Below are positions 43,159-54,401 of a stretch of DNA of 64,000 nucleotides, piece after piece (position 1 is the stretch's first letter; each line of letters starts with the position of its first letter). A program made the translations under genes and the position numbers. A model generated the notes under the pieces. The model saw only the letters and a program-made list of their open reading frames with translations, made no database searches and had not been told where the DNA came from. Source of the DNA: an uncultured Roseateles sp. (lineage in GTDB: Bacteria; Pseudomonadota; Gammaproteobacteria; Burkholderiales; Burkholderiaceae_C). The stretch spans positions 3,658,001 through 3,722,000 of the forward strand of contig NZ_OY729424.1 of NCBI RefSeq assembly GCF_963422335.1. Direction: 5' to 3'.

Positions 43159-43538
43159 GCGTGCTGCTGGCGCAGGCGGGAGTCGTCGCCGCGGGGGCGT
43201 CGCTGGGGGCCCTCGCACGCTGGGCCGCCGGCCTGTGGCTCAACGCCAGCTGGGGCGGCTTTCCGCTGGGCACCCTGCTGGTCAATCTGATCGGCGGCCT
43301 CTTGATCGGCATGGCGCTGGAGTGGTTCGGCCGCACGCCTGACGAGATGCTGCGCCTGCTTGTGGTGACCGGCTTTCTGGGCGGGCTGACCACGTTTTCG
43401 GCCTTCTCCGGCGAGTCGCTGTCCTTGCTGCAGCGTGGCGCTTTGGGCATGGCCTTGATGCACACCGCCGCCCATGTGCTGGGCGCGCTGGCCGCCGCCG
43501 GCCTCGGCCTCAAGCTGATGCAGTTCCTGCTCGATTGA
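43155..43538 (+). CDS. crcB: Fluoride channel CrcB/Fluc
   Basis: This 127-aa protein has four hydrophobic helices and the Fluc signatures GTLLVNLIGGLLIGM and TGFLGGLTTFSAFSGE, which line the fluoride pore. It would export fluoride as a dual-topology dimer. The start is GTG 43155, overlapping the moaE stop (GTGA). No fluoride riboswitch is seen, as expected for a gene inside an operon. Confidence 0.92.
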   Translation: MSVLLAQAGVVAAGASLGALARWAAGLWLNASWGGFPLGTLLVNLIGGLLIGMALEWFGRTPDEMLRLLVVTGFLGGLTTFSAFSGESLSLLQRGALGMALMHTAAHVLGALAAAGLGLKLMQFLLD

Positions 43539-43545
43539 GCCTGCC

Positions 43546-44562
43546 ATGCTGCTGAAAGTCGGCGAACTCGCCAAGCGTGCCGGCCTGACGGTGCGCACCC
43601 TGCACCACTACGACAGCATAGGCCTGCTGCGCCCCTCGGCCCGCTCCGACAGCGACTACCGCCTGTACAACCAGGGCGACATCGCCCGCCTGCACGGCAT
43701 CCAGGCGCTGCGGGGCCTGGGCCTGCCGCTGGACGAGATCGGCCGGCTGCTGGACAGCGGCGGGGCCGACCTGCCGCTGATCGTCGAGCGCCAGCTGACC
43801 GCCCTGGACGATCAGATCAGGCAGGCCAAGGCGCTGCGCCAGCGGCTGGAACTGCTGCAGCAGAAGTTCGCCTCCGGCCGTGAGCCGGAGCTGGAGGACT
43901 GGTTGTCCAGCCTGCAGCTGATGACCACCTGCGACAGCTATTTCACCCCGGCCGAGATGAAGCTGATCTTCGGCAACTGGCCGGCGGTGGAGGCCGACTG
44001 GCAGCAGCTGGTGGCCGATGTGCACGCAATGATGGCCACCGGTGTGGGCTCCGGCGACCCGCAGGTGCAGCCGCTGGCGCAGCGCTGGATGAACCTGATG
44101 CACGACTGGATGCGCGGCGACTTCGACCTGATGGAGCGCTGGGGCAAGATGTATTTTGCCGAGCCCGGTCTGCATGCCGGCGCCGGCCCGAACCTGGCCA
44201 TGGTCAGCTTCATCGACCAGGCCGTGCAACTGCGCCTGGCGCTGATGCGGCGCTACATGAGCGACGCCGAGCTGCGCAGTCTGGGCAATGTGCCTCAGCG
44301 CGAATGGCTTGCGCTGGCCGAAGCGGTGCAGGCGCTGATCGACACGCAGACTGCCCCCGACAGCGCCGACGCCCGCGCGCTGCTGCAGCGCTGGCTGGCG
44401 CTGGCAGAGCGCACCACGCGCGGTGATGCCCAACTGCGCGCCCGGCTGCTGCAGGCCTATGAGAGCGAGCCGCTGCTGCGCCTGGGCTCCCACCTGAGCG
44501 AGGTGCAGCGTGCCTTTCTGATGCAGGCGGGAGCCGGTCAAGCGATGCCAAAAAAGGCTTGA
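43546..44562 (+). CDS. MerR family regulator with long C-terminal domain
   Basis: This 338-aa protein has an N-terminal MerR DNA-binding domain (LKVGELAKRAGLTVRTLHHYDSIGLL) and a linker coiled coil, then a 200-residue C-terminal domain with aromatic/charged blocks, resembling TipAS/antibiotic-recognition-type domains. It likely senses a small hydrophobic compound. The MFS gene begins 34 bp downstream and is a plausible target. Confidence 0.82.
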   Translation: MLLKVGELAKRAGLTVRTLHHYDSIGLLRPSARSDSDYRLYNQGDIARLHGIQALRGLGLPLDEIGRLLDSGGADLPLIVERQLTALDDQIRQAKALRQRLELLQQKFASGREPELEDWLSSLQLMTTCDSYFTPAEMKLIFGNWPAVEADWQQLVADVHAMMATGVGSGDPQVQPLAQRWMNLMHDWMRGDFDLMERWGKMYFAEPGLHAGAGPNLAMVSFIDQAVQLRLALMRRYMSDAELRSLGNVPQREWLALAEAVQALIDTQTAPDSADARALLQRWLALAERTTRGDAQLRARLLQAYESEPLLRLGSHLSEVQRAFLMQAGAGQAMPKKA

Positions 44563-44596
44563 CCCTCACGCCACGTCAGGCCCGACAGTCCGGGCC

Positions 44597-45898
44597 ATGA
44601 TGAATACACAGACCGCTTCCCCACCGGCGCCGCCACGCAACGCGCTGTTCCGCGACCGCAACTTCTGCTGGATGCTGGGCGGCGGCATCCTCTCGATGCT
44701 GGGCGACCAGTTCACCTTGATCGCCTTGCCCTGGCTGGTGCTGCAGATGAGCAGCGACACCCGTGTGCTGGGCACCGTGCTGCTGATTGTGGGCTTGCCG
44801 CGCGCGCTGTTCATCCTCATCGGCGGCGCCTTTGTCGATCGCTACTCACCCAAGCGGGTGATGATGCTGACCAAATACGTCAACACCGTGCTGCTGGGCG
44901 CACTGACCTTCCTTGTCTTGACCGGTGCACTGACGCTGCCCTGGCTGTATGCCTTTTCGCTGGGCATAGGCCTGGCCACGGCCTTCAGCATTCCGTCCGG
45001 CACGGCCATGCTGCCCCAGGTGGTGGCGCGCGAGCATCTGCAGGCCGCCAATGGCGTGATGCTGGGTCTGCGTCAGCTGACGATGTTTGTCGGCCCCTTG
45101 CTGGCAGGCCTGCTGATCGCGCTGTTCGGCTCCGGCCATGCTGACGCGGTGACCGATGCGCGTGGCCTGGGCCTGGCCTTCGGCTTCGATGCCTTCAGCT
45201 TCGCGCTGTCGGCCTGGACGCTGTCCCGGGTGCGCGTGCTGGCGCCACCGGCGACTTCGGCCACCAAGGTCTCGGTGCTCGCCTCGGTGGGCGAGGGCCT
45301 GCGCGCCTTCTGGGCCGATGTACAGCTGCGCACCTGCCTGCTCTACTGGGCGGCGGTGGCCCTGCTGATCACCGGCCCGGTGCACATCGCGCTGCCGGTG
45401 CTGGCCAAGCAGGTGCCCGGCCTGGGTGCTGCTGCCTTGGGCACCATGCTGGCCGCACACGGCGCCGGCACGCTGATGGGCATGGGCGTCGCAGGCGCCA
45501 AACCGACCTGGCGCCTGCGCAGCCTGGGGCTCACCTTGCTGGCCGTCGACGCCGTGGTGGGCCTGCTGTTCATGCCCATGGGCACCATCACCGCCACCTG
45601 GCAGGGTGCAGGCCTGCTGCTGCTGATCGGTCTGCTCGGCGGTTTCATGCAGGTGGCCGTGTTCACCTGGATACAGCGCCGCGTGCCACCCGTCATGCTG
45701 GGCCGGGTGATGAGCCTGTTCATGTTCATCTTCATGGGCCTGGCCCCGCTGTCGTCTGCGGCCACCGGCTGGCTGCTGCACAGCCTGGCGCTGAGCACCC
45801 TGTTCCTGGGCAGCGGGGCGTTGCTGGTGGTCATCGTGGTGGTGGCCCTGGTGGCCACCCGGATGCCGCAAGTCAGTGATTCTGTGGTGACGGCCTAG
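44597..45898 (+). CDS. MFS transporter (EntS-like)
   Basis: This 433-aa protein has 10-12 hydrophobic helices. Early motifs are RDRNFCWMLGGGILSMLGDQFTLIALPWLVLQ and VGLPRALFILIGGAFVDRYSPKRVMM, a layout seen in EntS and macrolide-export MFS proteins. It may export a siderophore or an antibiotic. The start is ATG 44597 or 44600. Its stop codon overlaps that of the convergent DapA-like gene. Confidence 0.85.
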   Translation: MMNTQTASPPAPPRNALFRDRNFCWMLGGGILSMLGDQFTLIALPWLVLQMSSDTRVLGTVLLIVGLPRALFILIGGAFVDRYSPKRVMMLTKYVNTVLLGALTFLVLTGALTLPWLYAFSLGIGLATAFSIPSGTAMLPQVVAREHLQAANGVMLGLRQLTMFVGPLLAGLLIALFGSGHADAVTDARGLGLAFGFDAFSFALSAWTLSRVRVLAPPATSATKVSVLASVGEGLRAFWADVQLRTCLLYWAAVALLITGPVHIALPVLAKQVPGLGAAALGTMLAAHGAGTLMGMGVAGAKPTWRLRSLGLTLLAVDAVVGLLFMPMGTITATWQGAGLLLLIGLLGGFMQVAVFTWIQRRVPPVMLGRVMSLFMFIFMGLAPLSSAATGWLLHSLALSTLFLGSGALLVVIVVVALVATRMPQVSDSVVTA

Positions 45899-46764
45899 GG
45901 CCGCTGAAGGTCCGCCCAGAAGCGCTGCTGCAAGCCCTCCGATGCGCTCTGCAGCGGCGCCCGGAGCTCGTTGTGCATCTCGCCCAGCCGTGCCAGCATG
46001 GCCTTGATCGGCGCCGGGTTCGGCTCGGCGAAGCACCGCTCGATTAGTGGCCGCAACTGCCGCCACAGCTCACGGGCGCGGGGCAGATCGCCGGCCTGCA
46101 GTGACTGGACCAGGGCGATGAAGCGAGGCGTCTGCAGATGGGCGCTGGCCGTGATCGCGCCGGCCCCGCCCAGGGCCAGGGTGCCGAAGATCTGATGGTC
46201 CTCGCCGGCAAGCACGGCCAGGCGGCCGTCGGCGATCAGGGCCTCGGTTGAGGCGGGCTGGCCGCCGCAGTCCTTCAGTGCCTGGATGGCGGGGTGGGCC
46301 GCCAGCTCCAGCAGCGTTGGCAGCTCTATCTTCACGCCGGTGCGGTAGGGGATGTCGTAGAGCACCAGCGGCAGCGGCGTGGCGTCGGCCACGGTGCGGA
46401 AGTAGCTCAGCAGCCCGGCCTGCGAGGGGCGGATATAGCTGGGCGGTGGCAGCAGAAAGGCGTGCAGCGGAAAGCGCTCGGCCAGCCATCGCGTGCGTGC
46501 GGCCACGCGCTCGGGTCGTGGCCCCGACACCCCCATGATCACCGGCAGACCGCTGACCGCCTCCACGAGGGTGGCCAGGGCGGCGTTCTGCTCGGCCTCG
46601 TCCAGCAGGCCGCCTTCGCCGGTGCTGCTGCTGGCCACGAGGCCGCGCACGCCGTCCTGCTTGAGCCGCTGCGCCAGCGCTTTCAGCGCGCCATGGTCGA
46701 TCTCGCCATGGTGGAACGGGGTGACGACGGGAATCCAGAGGCCGGAAAAGTCTTGCACGATCAC
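45895..46764 (-). CDS. Dihydrodipicolinate synthase / N-acetylneuraminate lyase family protein
   Basis: This protein of about 289 aa is a class I aldolase of the DapA superfamily. It has SSTGEGGLLDEAE in the position of the GTTGE loop, YDIPYRTG with the proton-relay tyrosine, and the Schiff-base lysine in IQALKDCGG. The GTTGE motif is altered, so it is probably not the lysine-pathway DapA. The start is taken as GTG 46764, eight bases after AAGGA; a TTG at 46770 is closer to the site. The spacer 46765-46982 holds nothing identifiable. Confidence 0.85.
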   Translation of the reverse strand: MIVQDFSGLWIPVVTPFHHGEIDHGALKALAQRLKQDGVRGLVASSSTGEGGLLDEAEQNAALATLVEAVSGLPVIMGVSGPRPERVAARTRWLAERFPLHAFLLPPPSYIRPSQAGLLSYFRTVADATPLPLVLYDIPYRTGVKIELPTLLELAAHPAIQALKDCGGQPASTEALIADGRLAVLAGEDHQIFGTLALGGAGAITASAHLQTPRFIALVQSLQAGDLPRARELWRQLRPLIERCFAEPNPAPIKAMLARLGEMHNELRAPLQSASEGLQQRFWADLQRP

Positions 46765-46982
46765 GATCAAAGTCCTTCAGGTGGTGTTGACCTGGAAAAC
46801 CGTGCGGGAAGATGCGCGAAGACTGTCGCCGGGGAGGGAGTGGAGGCTGCCGTCGCTCATCCGAGCACGGCAGCAGCGCCGGTCAGATGAGCGGCTGCTT
46901 TTTCGATTTGCTCGCGACCAAGCCGCAAGCCCGGCTGGCGCAGGGCCGATGGGCGATAGATGTGGAGCGAAGCATCGGGCGA

Positions 46983-47645
46983 TTATGCATGAGGCTCACG
47001 GCTGCGCACGCCGTCGATCAGCAAGGCGAGCAGGCCGCGAGCAGTGGCATCGAGCTGCTCGGGTGCGCCCGCCGACGTCAGCAGCCCATCGACATGCAGC
47101 GAGGCCAGGCCATGGGTGATGGCCCAACCGGCCAGCGCCACGGGCTGCGGGTCACTGCCAGCGATCAGCCCGGCCGCCTGGCAATCGGCCACTGCACGGT
47201 GCAGCACGGCCAGAGCCGCATGGCCGGCGGTCATCAGCTCGGGGTAGTGGGCCTTGTCGCATTCCGGGCCGAACATCAGCCGGTAGATGCGAGGCCGGTC
47301 GGCGGCGAAGCGCACATAGGCCAGGCCGGTGGCGAGCAGCGCCTGCATGGGCTCGGGTGCGGTGCTGCGGGCGGCCTCGGTGCGCTTGGCCAGCTCGCCA
47401 AAGCCCTCGGCCAGCGTGGCGGCCAGCAGGGCCTCGCGGTCGGCAAAGTGGCGGTAGGGCGCGGCGACGCTGACGCCGGCGGCCTGTGCCGCGGCGCGCA
47501 GCGTCAGGCGCGCGCCCTGTTCTCCGGCTTCGATCAGCTGTGCGGCCGCGGCAACGAGCGCGCGCGGCAGGTCGCCGTGGTGATAGGGGGCCTTGGGCAC
47601 GGGCTCAGGTTTTGACACGGCTTTGCGGGGCTTAGTGACTGCCAT
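46983..47645 (-). CDS. TetR family regulator with WHG-type ligand domain
   Basis: This 220-aa protein has an N-terminal TetR helix-turn-helix (YHHGDLPRALVAAAAQLIEAGE then LRAAAQAAGVSVAAPYRHFADREALL) and a C-terminal domain with WAITHGLASLHVDGLL, typical of TetR proteins with a WHG domain. It is divergent from the membrane protein at 47724, whose promoter lies in the shared spacer. Confidence 0.85.
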   Translation of the reverse strand: MAVTKPRKAVSKPEPVPKAPYHHGDLPRALVAAAAQLIEAGEQGARLTLRAAAQAAGVSVAAPYRHFADREALLAATLAEGFGELAKRTEAARSTAPEPMQALLATGLAYVRFAADRPRIYRLMFGPECDKAHYPELMTAGHAALAVLHRAVADCQAAGLIAGSDPQPVALAGWAITHGLASLHVDGLLTSAGAPEQLDATARGLLALLIDGVRSREPHA

Positions 47646-47655
47646 GTTGACAAGA

Positions 47656-47693
47656 ATAACATTGACCTCTTAAGTTAACGTGCATAACATTGA
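47656..47693 (+). promoter_or_regulatory. Divergent promoter with a direct repeat, TetR/membrane protein spacer
   Basis: A -35-like TTGACC (47662-47667) and a -10-like TAACAT (47685-47690) lie 17 bp apart and read toward the membrane protein gene. Two direct copies of ATAACATTGA (47656-47665 and 47684-47693) are 28 bp apart and overlap the -35 and -10. A TetR dimer would normally need an inverted repeat; GTTA-N7-TAAC (47674-47688) lies between them. The region is AT-rich and is a likely operator. Confidence 0.4.
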
Positions 47694-47723
47694 TTGGTCC
47701 CCGCTCAAAAAAGGAGGCTTGAT

Positions 47724-48452
47724 ATGCAGACCGAAGCACCGACCCCGGCCGCAGATGCCGATGCCCGCCTGGGCCTGCGCCTACTGGGCCTGGGTGCCGC
47801 AGGCTTGATGGCGACCTGCCTGTTTTATGTGCTGGCAGGGCCGGTCGCGGCCCTGCCCGGTGGTGCGGCGAGCCCCGCGCAGGCGATCGCCGCCACCCCG
47901 GTGGCCGCCGGCTGGATGCGTGCCGCCGGGCTGACCGGCATGGCCAGCGACATCCTGCTGGCCGTTGCGGCCCTGCTGCTGGCCGCCCATGAGTTCCGGC
48001 GCGGGCAAGCCCGGTTGCTGGCCGGCTGGCTGGCGCTGGCCCTGGCCGCTGCGCTGTTCGTCATCGTCGATGCGATGGTGGCCCTGGTGCTGCCGGTGGC
48101 GGCGGTGCAGGCGGGAGGCGAGGCCGCTTATGCCGGCCTGCGCGCCTTGTTCGATGTGCTGTTCGCGATCGGCACGGTGGCGGCCGCCGGCGGTGCGCTG
48201 GCGCTGGGCTGGCGGCTGAACGGCCAGCGCCGGCCCGTGCTGGCCTGGGGCCTTCGCCTGGCCGGTGGCCTTGGCCTCCTGGCCAGCGGCTCCCATCTGC
48301 TGGGTGGGCCGGGCGCGGCGTTGATCGGCCCCGGCATCGCCCTGCTGGCCCTGTCCTCCTTGGGCCTCGCCTTGGCCGGGCCGAATGGCAGCGCCAGGAA
48401 TGTTGATCTGGCGCAAGATGGCCTGCCGTCCCCGAGTGCCCACCCGTCTTGA
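47724..48452 (+). CDS. Membrane protein, about six helices, function unknown
   Basis: This 242-aa alanine/leucine-rich protein has about six hydrophobic segments (for example LLGLGAAGLMATCLFYVLAG near 21-40 and ALALAAALFVIVDAMVALV near 104-122). No named family was recognised. The ATG at 47724 follows AAGGAGG. It is probably regulated by the divergent TetR protein. Confidence 0.7.
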   Translation: MQTEAPTPAADADARLGLRLLGLGAAGLMATCLFYVLAGPVAALPGGAASPAQAIAATPVAAGWMRAAGLTGMASDILLAVAALLLAAHEFRRGQARLLAGWLALALAAALFVIVDAMVALVLPVAAVQAGGEAAYAGLRALFDVLFAIGTVAAAGGALALGWRLNGQRRPVLAWGLRLAGGLGLLASGSHLLGGPGAALIGPGIALLALSSLGLALAGPNGSARNVDLAQDGLPSPSAHPS

Positions 48453-48502
48453 AATCGGGGCCCGCAGACCCATGTGCTCGACAACTGTGGAGGACATCAT
48501 TC

Positions 48503-51097
<2,595 letters not shown>

Positions 51098-51259
51098 GCA
51101 GCCGGCATCGATTGCGTCAGCTCTCGATGGACGGATCGGGCAGCAACTCCAAGAGTCCGATCTGTCTATTTGGTTCTGCTTAAGAGTTCATCTCTGTGTC
51201 ACGTTCGACTGCTTCACTTGATTCACTACAAAAATCGGTTAGCCGATTCTGAGGGAATC

Positions 51260-52075
51260 ATGAAGAAGACTCTGTTTGCGGTGTTTGTGTATGCCTCTGC
51301 AGTTCCGATGCTGGCGCAGGCTGCCACATATGACATTGATCCGCAGGCGAGCTTCGTGGAGGTGGAGACGATCTCCGATCTGCGTTGGACTGTTACCGAA
51401 GCACCAGAATGGGTTGACATGGGATGGACATACTCGACAACCTCGAGCCGCTACGCCTTGTCAGGCTCATTGAATCTCGAGTATCTTGGACTGAACAATT
51501 CAGCCGGGCATCCTGAGGTTCGCTTCGGGGATGCCGCGATGTTTCATCAAGCACCGTTGAATTTTGACTTCGCTGTCAATGTTCGACGAGAGTTTGATGC
51601 GTCCACCGGCGTGTTTGGACGAGCTATTGATGACCCAAGGCCGCCATTCGAGGCCGGATGTCCACCTCTGTGGGCCGGGGGAATCTACGCCTGCTTTGTT
51701 ACCGGTCCTGCCATGCCGTTGTGGACGCCCGAGCGTCTTTCCGGGCGGTTAGAAACAACGGAAGTGGCATTGACGCTTGAACCGAATTACCACGCGCTCT
51801 ACAACACCACTCCGATCATTACGTACCGCGTGTTCAGACCGATAGTGAGCGAAGTAGGTCAGGAGCCTGGGGCTCCTCCGGTGTATGGTCCGGTGATCCT
51901 TCCGGACCCTGGTCCTGTGCCCATCCTGCGAGAGTGGCCGACGGGTAGTCGCATCAGTCAAGTGTCTATCGTCGGTACGGTAAGTTCCGTGCCAGAGCCC
52001 TCGGAGGCGATTCTGTTGTTGGTCGGGCTTGGGGCGGGACTAGCGCAAGTCGGGCGTCGACGCAGTAATTTTTGA
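51260..52075 (+). CDS. PEP-CTERM sorting domain protein, low GC
   Basis: This 271-aa secreted protein has a signal peptide (MKKTLFAVFVYASAVPMLAQA) and a C-terminal PEP-CTERM tail: VPEPS, a hydrophobic helix, and the RRR end. Exosortase would anchor or process it during export to the surface. The base composition is visibly lower in GC than the flanking genes, and it lies between the two clpB tail copies, which suggests acquisition. No exosortase gene is in the window. Confidence 0.8.
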   Translation: MKKTLFAVFVYASAVPMLAQAATYDIDPQASFVEVETISDLRWTVTEAPEWVDMGWTYSTTSSRYALSGSLNLEYLGLNNSAGHPEVRFGDAAMFHQAPLNFDFAVNVRREFDASTGVFGRAIDDPRPPFEAGCPPLWAGGIYACFVTGPAMPLWTPERLSGRLETTEVALTLEPNYHALYNTTPIITYRVFRPIVSEVGQEPGAPPVYGPVILPDPGPVPILREWPTGSRISQVSIVGTVSSVPEPSEAILLLVGLGAGLAQVGRRRSNF

Positions 52076-52127
52076 AGTCTTGCGCCCGGTGCGGGACTCG
52101 CGCGAGGTTGTCGGGGTGGGCCCTGAT

Positions 52128-52400
52128 GTCGAGGCCATCGCCAAGATCCAGCTGAAGGTGCTGGAAGCCAGGCTGGAGAAGATGGACATGAAGCTGGAGG
52201 TCAGCGCCGCGGCGGTGGCCGAGCTGGCCAAGGTGGGCTTCGATCCGCAGTTCGGCGTACGGCCGCTGAAGCGGGCGATCCAGCAGCGTATCGAGAACCC
52301 GGTGTCCAAGCTGATCCTTCAGGGCAAGTTCGGCCCCAAGGACGTGATTCCGGTCGACCTGGCGGACGGGGAGTTCGCGTTCAGCCGTGTGGTGCATTGA
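52128..52400 (+). pseudogene. Second, detached copy of the clpB 3' end
   Basis: This stretch aligns with the clpB tail at 50825-51097 in frame to the last codon and stop. Upstream of 52128 the similarity ends abruptly and there is no AAA+ motor or start codon in family position, so it cannot make ClpB. A weak TTG at 52080 opens a 106-residue frame, but it is likely not translated as a real gene. An imperfect inverted repeat (52410-52419 and 52441-52450) follows its stop and may be the old clpB terminator. Confidence 0.85.
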
Positions 52401-52641
52401 GTTGGCGAGGAGAGGTCGGACTGCGACCCTTTCGCATGACCCGACTTCTCGCATTGAACTGAGTCGGGCCTTGATGCTGAACTCTCTGGTTAACCCGCCC
52501 CCTGTTCAAGGGGGTGATTTGCCGAGGCCTGATCTGTTGACCCGTTAGCATCCCTCCGAGAAAAACAGAAGATTCGCTAACCCAGATCGCAGCCAGCCCC
52601 ATGGAGCCAGAAGCTGCACAAGTTCGCTAGAGGGAGAACCA

Positions 52642-53526
52642 ATGCGTACCACCTATTTCGTGGCAGCTATGCTGTCCTCGTTGACCATTCCTGCCTTCGG
52701 CTCAGCCGGGGCGAGCGTTGATGTCAGCAACTTCGCTTACACATTGAAGGCCATCGACAGTGCCTCAGGCACCCTGCCTTCTCTGGCATGGCAGCCCGAT
52801 TGGTCCATGCACGCGAGTGCGTCCATTGCGACACCTGAGTGGTCGACCAGAAACTATGGGGTGGGGGAGTTTAAGTGGGGGTCGGGTGACAAGGCCTGGG
52901 TTCAGAGTTGGAACTATGCCGACTGGCAGTCCGGATCCAGCACTGCCCCCCAGACTTCGCTGCAAATGGCGTTTACGTACGGCGCTTCGCAGCTCTACAC
53001 GACAGGCACAGGCACTCAACTGCTATCTGCGAATCAGGAGGTGGAGACCGGGCACCTCGGTCACGGCTCGGGTAGCACCCGTCAACACTTCAGTTTGGGG
53101 GCCGGCAGCGAGGTGACGTTTTCCATCAGGGTCAGCGGTTTTGCTTACGGGACGGCCTACGCGGGGGACTGGGTAACTCCACGCGATACCGACCTCCATC
53201 CGCTGACCCCTCATTCGAGGGCAAGTTTTTCGGCTGGGATAAGTATCCAAGATGGCGACGATTGGGTCATCGAACGGTATGGCAATTTTGGCGATAACTA
53301 CTGGTCTAAGCACGATCTGGCCTATACCAAGCGCGCCGATTCTGAGTTGGTGCAAGTCACGGTGACGAACTCAAGTGCCGAACAAAAGACCTATGTACTT
53401 TCGTTGTTTGCGGAAGTGGATGCGCGGGAAGCCACGGCACCGGTGCCCGAGCCCAGCACCTATGGTTTGATGGCCATAGGCTTGCTCGCCTTGGGTGTCG
53501 TGAGACGGCGGCGCCAGGCGCACTGA
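52642..53526 (+). CDS. PEP-CTERM sorting domain protein
   Basis: This 294-aa secreted protein has a signal peptide (MRTTYFVAAMLSSLTIPAFGSA) and ends in VPEPSTYGLMAIGLLALG followed by RRRRQAH, the PEP-CTERM tail. The body is rich in serine, threonine and aromatic residues and is probably a beta-sandwich surface protein. SD AGGGAG precedes the ATG. The preceding spacer 52401-52641 has the inverted repeat noted above and nothing else. Confidence 0.85.
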   Translation: MRTTYFVAAMLSSLTIPAFGSAGASVDVSNFAYTLKAIDSASGTLPSLAWQPDWSMHASASIATPEWSTRNYGVGEFKWGSGDKAWVQSWNYADWQSGSSTAPQTSLQMAFTYGASQLYTTGTGTQLLSANQEVETGHLGHGSGSTRQHFSLGAGSEVTFSIRVSGFAYGTAYAGDWVTPRDTDLHPLTPHSRASFSAGISIQDGDDWVIERYGNFGDNYWSKHDLAYTKRADSELVQVTVTNSSAEQKTYVLSLFAEVDAREATAPVPEPSTYGLMAIGLLALGVVRRRRQAH

Positions 53527-53604
53527 GATCCTAGGCAATCGGCTGACTGGTTCACGACTGCTCGCGGGATTTGCGCTACGCTAGGCCCGTAAGGAGGGCC
53601 AGCC

Positions 53605-54315
53605 ATGCTGAAGCGCCGCGACGGTTTCGCCGCCATGCTCGCCATGCTGAACCTGCCAGCCTGGCCGCAGGCGGTGGTCATGCGCGCCTCGACCCTGCTG
53701 GAAGTCGATCCGGCCACCACGGTGGCGGCGCGGGTGATGCGCGAGGCCTACAAGCGCCTGGGCCTGGGCCTGGAGGTGCTGGGCATGCCCGGCGAGCGCT
53801 CCCTGCTCAGCGCCAATGCCGGAGACACGGATGCCGAGCTCTACCGCAAGGCCGGCATCGAGCGGGGCTATCCGAATCTGCTGATGGTGCCGGTGCCGCT
53901 GCAGACCTATGAAATCGTCGCCTTCACCAAGACGCTGACCCAATTGCAGCCCGGCAGCTGGGAGGCCCTGCGTCCCTACAAGCTGGGCTTCGTCAAGGGT
54001 ATCAAGATTGTCGAGGAAAACACCGGAGGCATGCGCATCGACGTGGTGGCCACCATGTTGCAGGCCTTCACGATGCTGGAGCTGGGCCGCACCGAGATCG
54101 TGCTGGCCAATCGCACCTCCGGCCTGGCCACCGTCAATGCGCAGCGCTTCGGTGGCGTGACCGTGCTGACGCCGCCGCTGGCCAGCTTCCCGGTCTATCA
54201 CTACCTGCACCGCAAACATGAGGCCCTGCTGCCGCGGCTGACGGCGGTGCTGCGCGACCTGGAGCGCGAGCGCTTCATCAGCCGGGTTCAGGATGAAGTG
54301 CAGGGGGCTTACTGA
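53605..54315 (+). CDS. Periplasmic solute-binding protein (amino-acid type)
   Basis: This 236-aa protein resembles the transporter substrate-binding domain of the type II periplasmic binding fold (LRPYKLGFVKGIKIVEENTGG and VLANRTSGLATVNAQRFGGV). A short N-terminal hydrophobic region (GFAAMLAMLNLPAWPQA) may act as a signal or anchor. No ABC permease is nearby. Confidence 0.7.
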   Translation: MLKRRDGFAAMLAMLNLPAWPQAVVMRASTLLEVDPATTVAARVMREAYKRLGLGLEVLGMPGERSLLSANAGDTDAELYRKAGIERGYPNLLMVPVPLQTYEIVAFTKTLTQLQPGSWEALRPYKLGFVKGIKIVEENTGGMRIDVVATMLQAFTMLELGRTEIVLANRTSGLATVNAQRFGGVTVLTPPLASFPVYHYLHRKHEALLPRLTAVLRDLERERFISRVQDEVQGAY

Positions 54316-54401
54316 GCGAGCGCCGGCCAGAGGCGCATGCCTCCTAGAATCGAGACCCCTGATCACCCTGCCGCCGGGCCTGCCCGGCGACCAAGCGCTC
54401 C

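Noticed and set aside
52080..52400. The detached clpB tail as a stand-alone gene of 106 residues
   Set aside because: Starts at a weak TTG, has no independent domain, and is explained by the clpB duplication.
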